Of a stretch of DNA of 64,000 bases, positions 56,452 to 64,000 are shown in pieces; position 1 is the stretch's first letter; every line of letters begins with the position of its first letter. Source of the DNA: Marchantia polymorpha subsp. ruderalis (Eukaryota; Streptophyta; Marchantiopsida; Marchantiales; Marchantiaceae); NCBI GenBank assembly GCA_037833965.1, contig AP031352.1, positions 9,900,501-9,964,500 of the forward strand, in the 5' to 3' direction. Below the pieces are notes generated by a model. It was not told where the DNA came from. It saw nothing but the letters and a program-made list of their open reading frames with translations, and ran no database searches. The position numbers and the translations under genes are program-made.

Positions 56452-58403
56452 TCAAAAGTTGCCCTCCACAACCCAAGAGTAGTGACCTCCCTGTAAAGAG
56501 AGCCTCTTCAATGATGTGTGACAGCTTCGGTGCGTACACAGTGGCAGGTCATGGTCTTACTTTCCGTGCTTTGTGTTGACGACGTGTCGATTTGCCGCCC
56601 TTTCTTACTCTTTCGACTTGAGTCAAACTAGCTCTACGAGCTGTAACTATACGAACATCAGAATTTCCCTGCAAACGTAGTTACACAATACCTCAGCTGG
56701 TTATACGTTACTCACTTTGTTAAAGGTACAAGGTACAGCATACATGAAAACTGAAGCAACCTCCAGCTTATAATTGAATATAAAAACATCAACTTCACAG
56801 CGTACGAGACAGAATACCTTCCGCAGGGTCTCAAATGCATTATCTTCGTGGCCTTCGGTCTTCACTTTTGTAGTTGCAAGTTGATGTGCATTTTTTTTCG
56901 CTCTTTGGGGCTTACTAGTCTTTTCATAGACCGTCTTTTTCCTTGCTCTCAGTGACATATGCATGACGTTTACAGGTCTCACATCTTTAGTCCGTTCAGC
57001 CGCAACTCCTGACTTATTCTGCCTTCCAATTCCTTTCACTCGAGTGGACTTTCCAATGGTCATATGTCTATTACTTACGACCTTCTCCTGCGAGAACATT
57101 CGCGTTGCTATTACATATCATTAACATCAAACCATTCTTCACACTTCTTCCATGAATTCAGATTCAATGCAACGTCGGAATACACTCTTGTCTGTGATCA
57201 TTCATATTTCTTACTAGCTTTTATGAGTGATGTGTAAGATTAAATCATCAAGTAAGTACTTGAGTAGAACTTACCTCCAGGATCTGAATATCATCGTCCT
57301 CTTCCTTATCCTCCCATGGCATGAACGCTCCCGACATGCAAGTATGCTGAATATCTGACGTTAGTTTATTTAAACACCAACTACGAACGATAATACAAAC
57401 TAGATCAGTCGAGGGAAAAATGCCAGCTCATTGTAAAAGAAGGCACTGTAAAGCGCACTTTGCCACTTAACCAAAAGAGAGTTAACCGTCTCAGCGTATT
57501 GGCGTCATAGAACTATACCTGAATCCAGAAGAAAAATCCTCGAAGAAGTTTAAGCTTTTCTTCAGAAGCATGGGCAGATTCGAGCTTTCTGCGAAATTCT
57601 GTCTTGATAACACGTGGGCGGGATTAGATTGTCTTCTGATGATGAAGAAGAAGCTTAGCCAATACACATCATTAATTACATTTACTATCATCTATTTAGT
57701 CGTTAACTTATATAGCAAGAATCGAGTACTTGTACTCGACCTTGCTACATAAGTACTCACTCCAAGCGCCGAGGGCTCTGATAGACATTCAAAGGTGTGC
57801 CAATACAGTAAGGTTCTAGCTGCACCTGCATGTAAGTAACCAATATTTGCTTTATGTGAAGAATGGACATGCAACCTACTTGAATGCAGCCTAGAGAAAA
57901 AATGATGCAGATGTCTGCAGTTGAGAGCAAAAGCTAAATGGGTGCAGATAGAAATATAAAAAAGACTGGATCTAGCAGGAAAAAACCGTGGAAGTGGAGG
58001 AGAACTATTAGCAGGTACCACGAAGGTACCAAGGGAGGGATGTACAAGCTTGGGTTTCATATACACGGAAATAATCCATCGGATGTAGCCAATGTGGAAA
58101 GTGAGCGTTTATCCAATCAAAATCCCGCTACCTCCTAATCTTTTCAACGCCTTGAAAAATTCAAGACACTTCAAGTTTCAGTCGGAGGTAGTCGCGCTGG
58201 ATTTCAATCCAGTTGACGGTGACCCAGTATACACATCAAAACTTAAAGGGAGAGGTTTTGAAGTAAATACAGTTACAACTCCGGTTTGGAATTAATAGAG
58301 TTTGAAGAGCTACGCAGCAAACGATAGGAGCATTGAGTATGAAGGAAGGGATATATAAGCCTAAACGATCAGATGGATAATAGTGAATGCAAGGTGGTGG
58401 GAT

Positions 58404-58457
<54 letters not shown>

Positions 58458-61400
58458 GCTTCCGGCAAATTCATAATAACCATGACGGAACGAGAACATA
58501 GACCTTTCATGGCCAAAACGTGTTGTCGAGTCTAAACATATTCGTTAGCTTTAATGACACCACCGACATTAACTAATCATGGCTTAAGAGCTTTGTACCT
58601 GGATAATGCTCCAAATAGCTTAAACCTTCTTTACTCAATGGGACATGGCGAACTTCTTGTCGAGATTCTCGCAATCGCATTTGTGGTTTGCGGACACAAA
58701 TACATTTCTCTAAATCATCCAGTTCCAGCGGATCAAAGGGCTTCTCCAGTAACATACTCAACTTATGTTGGAATTCTGTCTTCTCTTGTTCAACAAGCAC
58801 ATTTGATTGAAGAGCCTGGACAAAGAACAAAATATTAAAAATTTCACAACACCATTCTTAGCCAATTTCGGTACGGTCAAAGCCATACCTCCTGCTATTC
58901 GGTCATCCCTTTCAGGAAATCAAATTTTCAAGTGCAGGAAAAGGAGATAGTACAGGTTGACCCTTTGACGTGAAAACGATCATGATTTCCTGCTTGGCAT
59001 CCAGCAGTGTCCAGGTACGAACTTCAACATATTCAAAGAACAAGTCTAGTTTCCCTCACCATATTACTGGAAGAAGATAAAAGGGATAAAACCTAACTAC
59101 CACATTTTTAAAACAAAAAAACAAAAAGAAAGTGAAATATAGCTTGGAGGTCATGACACGGAAGTTCTGAAGGCATAAATACGGAGAATTTTTGGCACAT
59201 ACTTTTCATTGGGTGAACTCAAATATTTATATACGAAGTTTAACATAAACAGGCAACTAGTTTCAGCCCCAAAAAAAGTAGTCAGAAATGCAATATGAAC
59301 TTACCTCAACCTCAACCACGTCCTGTTCATCTGGAATCATCAAATCTCCGGCCTGGGTGGACTCCCGTAGTAGTGCTGCGATCTTATCGCGTCTGTACAT
59401 CAAATTTGAAAGAAGAGAAAGTGTCGAGGACTCTTCAGCTCGAACTGCATGGTCTTGTCGCCCAAGAATGTAACTTGGAATTGACTCCTCAACTAGAATG
59501 GGTTCCTGTATTCCTTGGAAAGAGCTCACTTCCTCGGAACATCTGTGTTGCTGAATGGAGCAGTTCGATAGTCAGATGATGTACTCTTCAGTAGGAATCG
59601 GTAACTTGACATATTCAGGTAATCAAAAGGCCTTAGCATTTTATAAGCAAAACGATCGTATTTGTCCAGCCTCCACAAAAGAGGGTTCATCAAATCAACA
59701 CTCCCAGCAGAAAAAAGTGAATCAGATCTCAAATCCACGATCTCAGATTGGTCAAACCATCGTCATCCATCCACCCAATTAGCAATATATTCACTCTACC
59801 AATAAATATAATACTGTTCAATGTAAATAACAATTGTCTATAAAAAGACGGTAGTCTTAAAAGCTATAGAATAGGTATCCGACTTAGGCAGCAACAATAT
59901 CAAGCAAGTCTGCATCACAGGAACTCAACGATGAGAGAGCAAATAATTATATCTAATGATTGTTAACAATTAAGACCTGGTCTTTGATTTTCAAATGAGA
60001 ACTGCACCAAAAACACACAGACGATGACCCAAATTTTACCTGATTTTTCAGACGAAGGGAAGACATAACTAGCCAAATGTAAGTAGAAGCTCGTTCAAAT
60101 ACAGCGTACTAGACATGCTGGATCGGAGTATGCACACAGTCTTAGGAACTTTGCAGTGAAGATTAAAACAAGCGGGTAACATGCTTAGAGAAGATACCAA
60201 GAAAAAAATATCGATCCGATTATTTGAATATTAAGCGAGTATCATTTCGAGGATCCAGGAACTCTTAAGTGAGAATCTCATATCGTGAATAGGCTATGTA
60301 TCTTTCACATAAGAGCTTTTCATCCGTGTCTGGTCATAAGTCTTTTGTAAGAGAAGCACCAGTGGAGCTATGTCTAACTCCAATTCGTAGGGCACAAAAA
60401 CTAAATCGCCGTTACCATGTTATTATCTGTTATAAAAGACAAACAGGTCTATCATTACAAACATGTTTGTAATATGAGTTTACAGCTTCCCTTGCAACTT
60501 TTTTTTCGTTAGGTCTCATCCTGTCGTTACGAAAAGAGATGGTCATATACATTCACGAGAAGATCCGATATTGTGCGTCGAATGAACACAGGCAGAATAT
60601 TAAAAACCTAAAAGTATTTTGAAAACTTCATACAGAGAACAAGCTTGACGTCCTTACCTTCGAATCCTTTCTGATGTTTGACGTGCTCTTATCTGCTGAA
60701 TATGCAAAACGGACTCCAACTCGCTCAAGAACATTGGTGTCTTCCAATCTTTTCGACTTGGTAGAAGCAATGTTGGTAGCAGATTCATTCTGGAAGTTTG
60801 ACGTGTCCCCACCAAGTTTCATGTCTTTGACTGTAACTTCTTTGGCATCAAACCTTGAATCTTCTCCGATCGTATTTAGATCTTGCAGTTGCTTGCAGCT
60901 TGAAACTCCTCGATAGGTATATGAATGGGAACTTGTGTCAATCAACCGCTGCAAACCTTGGGCTTCCAAATTGGTAGAGCTAGCAGACTTACACTCTACA
61001 CTGAAGCTTGTTTGGTTCGAAATACCTTCTCCACGAGTTCCTGTGGTTCTACAAGTTAAGGTAAGGTTTTGTGATACAGAACTCAAGAGCTCTTGAAATG
61101 ACAAACCTGTGAATAGTGCAGGATGTCTTGCTGGAACAATCGTTGCTTCAACTGTAGACCGAGCTGTTTGCCTCACGCTATGAGCGGTCGGAGGTTTCTT
61201 CCTCTGCATGAGAGCGTTTAAATTTTGAGATGCTGAAACAGCTCCATGTCTATCGCTCTTGCTTGGGCTCAGATGTTCGAGTTGTCTCCGGAGATCATCA
61301 TCAGGCTTATCAGCTTCCAAAGACGAAACCTTCTCATCATAAAAAACACCCTGAGATCTAGTATCAGGTTCTCCATTTGACTTGGACTTTGACGGCTGGG

Positions 61401-64000
61401 AAGCAGCATTCTGTGAACAAACGAAAGCTGAAGCTGAGAAATTTCCAAGAGTTTTAGCGGTCACAAACGGCAAACTCTGTCCTGATGACATGGTAGAAAC
61501 AGGGGGTATTCTCCACGAAGTTCTCATCCTTTTCGCAAGAGGAATAACTGCTGCGTCGGAACATTGATCTGCATCCTTGCGCTTGCCTGCTCCTCGCTGT
61601 AGCACTGTGAGATCATCTTCAGGCAAGGAGGTTATATCCTCTGCATTGACCTTGTCACCACGTTTCGTTGATTTCTTCTCTGGCGTCACTCCCATCTCCA
61701 CTAAAGACCCACTCTTTTCTTCAGCAGCATCTGTACAGCTAAATCCACAACCCTCTCTAGCACAAGTGGAGAGGCAACTGCATGAAGTGTTGGGTCTTGC
61801 AGAACAGATATGATCGATTAAACTTCTGGGACCGAGTTGGACGCAAGGCAATCCTAAGAGTGTAGACATCGCAAGAACCGATGTTCTCTCCTCTGTAACT
61901 GGTTCTCTCATGTAGTCTCTTCTCTGTATCTGCGTTTGCACGTCATGTAAATGTCGAGATTGAAGGCAAGAACTAGCTTCAAGACCCGAATACGAAGTTC
62001 GGACTGACCTGAATTTGCTCCAATTCCTTAGAACAAATAGAACGCAATCAGAACTGAACTCCTCGTTCGGTACTGAAGTAAAGGGAAGCAAATTACGACG
62101 GTAATGAGTGGGAGAAGAGAAAGAACAAGGTTCTACCCCTAAAAGGAGAGCACTCTGGCTTCTGTGAGTTCGAACGTCAGCTGCTCTTTGCGAAGGCACC
62201 TCTACTAAACTACGCTGAGAGTGGTGTGGACATTGCTGGTAGTTAAAAGGACCTGATGCCGTACGTCCTCTACCAACTCTCAAGGTCTTCAATTTCATGT
62301 TTTGAGGCAAAATATTTCCTGCCTGCTCCAAAAGCTTTAACAACGTGTAGATGTCAAATATTGCAACTCTCGAACCAATGAAAAGCTTATGTAGTACCTG
62401 CTCTGAATTCTTTCCGAAAATAGTGTAAGAATCAAATATTCCCTCATTATTGTGTTGGGTGGCACTTTGCAAATGTAAACCGTCCTTCATGTACTCATCC
62501 AGGTTTTTTTCTTTGTTGAAGACCGAAGGCGTGGTAGAAACCATTTTTTTAACCCATCCATTTGTGCTGGAAAAAAGTATGACGTCCATGAATTGACTCC
62601 TGCTTGCAAAACTGATGGTAAACACGCTTGCAGGCGTAATCTGATTGTTGCTGCAAATGTCCATGTCATACAGATTAATCAACTCTTACCTTCTCTCGTA
62701 GAAGACAATACCCCGACCACATAATATTTAGTCCAGTCGCTATGAAGGTTGACACTGGAGTTCAGACTGGTAGGTTGATTGGATCATGTACTCTATAATG
62801 AAGGCCCTTAACTGGTTCATAGTCAACCTCTGAGGATGACAAATGTAATTTGTGTAGTAAAAATAGCTCCAAACCTAAGTAAAGATGAAAATGATAGCAA
62901 TTTCAGAACAATTATATGGAGTTACCTGCGACAAGACCTCGTTGGCCGTTTAAATGACTCGAGTTTGGAACCGGAAACTTGGATGTTTAGGCTCAAACCT
63001 ACAAATAGAGCACAAGCAAAAATTATTTCACGATCCATATTCGAGAGGCTCTTCCAAAAGTAGCACGTGATCCTGTTACTTTGATGTAAACATCGCAACT
63101 CAGTGCGTCCGGTATCTTTCGTTACAAAATGTCATTGTCATTATCACTAATGCATAAGATTCAAAAGCTTTTGGCCTTTATGTCCAGTCACTACTATGCG
63201 TCGATTTCACTACACACTTGCTCCCGACTAATCAATAAAAACTTGGCTCTTACAAGGTAAGATAGATAATGAATGAAATTAATATGAGCTCATAGGTCCC
63301 GCAATTTTAGAAAGAACTCCACTATGAAATAAGATTGTTCTATCCTGAAGTTTAGGCTCAAGGAAATCCTGTTATGCATGCTAGAAGCCGACCACTGCTT
63401 TCAAGGATAAAAGCTTCCAGGAAGCTAACATACCTGATATATGAGAACAAGGCCACCCATCATGCAATCTTCCTGACAATGATCTTGTTATCTGCATCCG
63501 AGAACTCAACATATCCTTCCGTGTACGATATGAAGTGCACTGTATGCACTCCAAATGTGATTCACATGATTGGTTCAAGCCAGGCGTTCTATCCGCACAG
63601 CGATCACATCCACGTGTGTTTCTATCCGAAGTACACAACACCTTTTTTCTCTTCTTCCTACTGGTGACAAGTCCAGGCTCTTGGACAATCACGTGGAGAG
63701 CGTTTGGTAAATATGTCGAAATCAGTGACTCATATATGCCGGAATCTTTTGATATCTGCAAGTTAGATACCCTAGGAGAAGGGTTCTCACTCTCAGATAT
63801 TGAAGGGCCTGCACTCCACTTCAGTGATGATATTTCCATGTCTAGTTGATCTCTTGAGAAAAATGTAGTTACACTTGATGACTCCGGCAAGAAGTCATCG
63901 AGAAAACTTGGCGATCCACCTAGACTGACTTCCGGATCTGACAACCTGCTTGTCCAAGACGGATCTGTGATTTTTGGGGCAACTTGACAAGGAATGTCCG
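56452..64000 (-). CDS. large uncharacterised protein, 5' end beyond window
   Basis: I do not recognise a named family. Phase-matched exons: about 64000-63662 (alternative end 63635), 62998-62926, 62650-60658, 59550-59305, 58815-58599, 57598-57519, 57346-57275, 57087-56818, 56668-56561 and 56490-56452, giving about 1,144 visible residues. Most of the protein is Ser-rich and probably disordered, encoded by the 2-kb exon. A compact C-terminal part follows: LSLLSNLMYRRDKIAALLRE, EKPFDPLELDDLEKCICVRK, GLSYLEHYPEFRRKLE, KLKLLRGFFFWIQ and GAFMPWED, which seems to me like a conserved plant module. A Lys/Arg-rich tail (MSLRARKKTVYEK, RKGGKSTRRQHKARK) suggests a nuclear or nucleic-acid-binding protein. 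The first two exons are uncertain. Confidence 0.6.
58408..58455. repeat. (TA)n microsatellite in an intron
   Basis: An unbroken TA run of nearly 50 bp lies inside the intron between exons 58815-58599 and 57598-57519. Confidence 0.92.

Noticed and set aside
57692..58066. Minus-strand ORF of 124 codons
   Set aside because: It falls inside a phase-consistent intron (58598-57599) of the uncharacterised gene and has no domain.
60658..62650. Idea that the large exon belongs to a MutL/MLH3 homologue
   Set aside because: No ATPase or endonuclease motifs are visible in the exon or its neighbours.
63374..63667. Plus-strand ORF of 97 codons at the right edge
   Set aside because: It lies opposite the likely first visible exon of the minus-strand gene and has no recognised feature.

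Overview
This looks like nuclear DNA of a land plant, most likely a non-seed plant such as a bryophyte. The supporting evidence is spliced genes with GT-AG introns, a complete HASTY-type exportin-5 gene, arabinogalactan-type GPI-anchored cell-wall proteins, germin-like remnants, a plant-type pyroglutamyl peptidase and plant LTR retrotransposons. The species cannot be named from this sequence.

Layout. (1) 1-7231: a Ty3/gypsy LTR retrotransposon on the minus strand, cut by the left window edge. Its two LTRs are identical wherever both are visible. (2) 7232-8240: a GC-rich, unexplained stretch with small hairpin repeats. (3) 8440-34064: an old pogo/Tigger-like DNA transposon remnant, followed by a tandem segmental duplication of about 10.3 kb (copy A about 9103-19448, copy B about 19449-34064). 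Each copy holds the 3' half of the transposon remnant, a dead germin-like gene, an arabinogalactan-protein gene and a proline-rich repeat-protein gene. Both live genes have two exons, and in both the small second exon encodes a GPI-anchor signal. Copy B is longer because it gained a 159-bp hAT-like MITE and a 3.5-kb retroelement-like insertion, and because copy A appears to have lost 656 bp. (4) 34065-38243: gene-poor, ending in a GC-rich upstream region with a 55-bp near-perfect palindrome. (5) 38244-38957: an intronless, very GC-rich pyroglutamyl peptidase I gene. (6) 39165-42522: AT-rich and apparently without genes. (7) 42523-52609 (minus): a 22-exon HASTY/exportin-5 gene that splices into an uninterrupted 1,216-residue frame. 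(8) 52610-56451: intergenic. (9) 56452-64000 (minus): a multi-exon gene for a large uncharacterised protein that runs off the right edge.

The live genes do not form a pathway. HASTY exports small-RNA precursors from the nucleus, the peptidase trims N-terminal pyroglutamate from peptides, and the four HRGP genes make secreted, probably membrane-anchored wall glycoproteins. I found no wholly new system. The best leads are the duplicated HRGP gene pair with repeat-unit turnover, the extra zinc-knuckle ORF and split pol of the young Ty3 element, the gag-like 3.5-kb insertion, and the uncharacterised nuclear protein at the right end. Gene models were spliced by eye, by matching exon phases; no alignment or transcript data were available.
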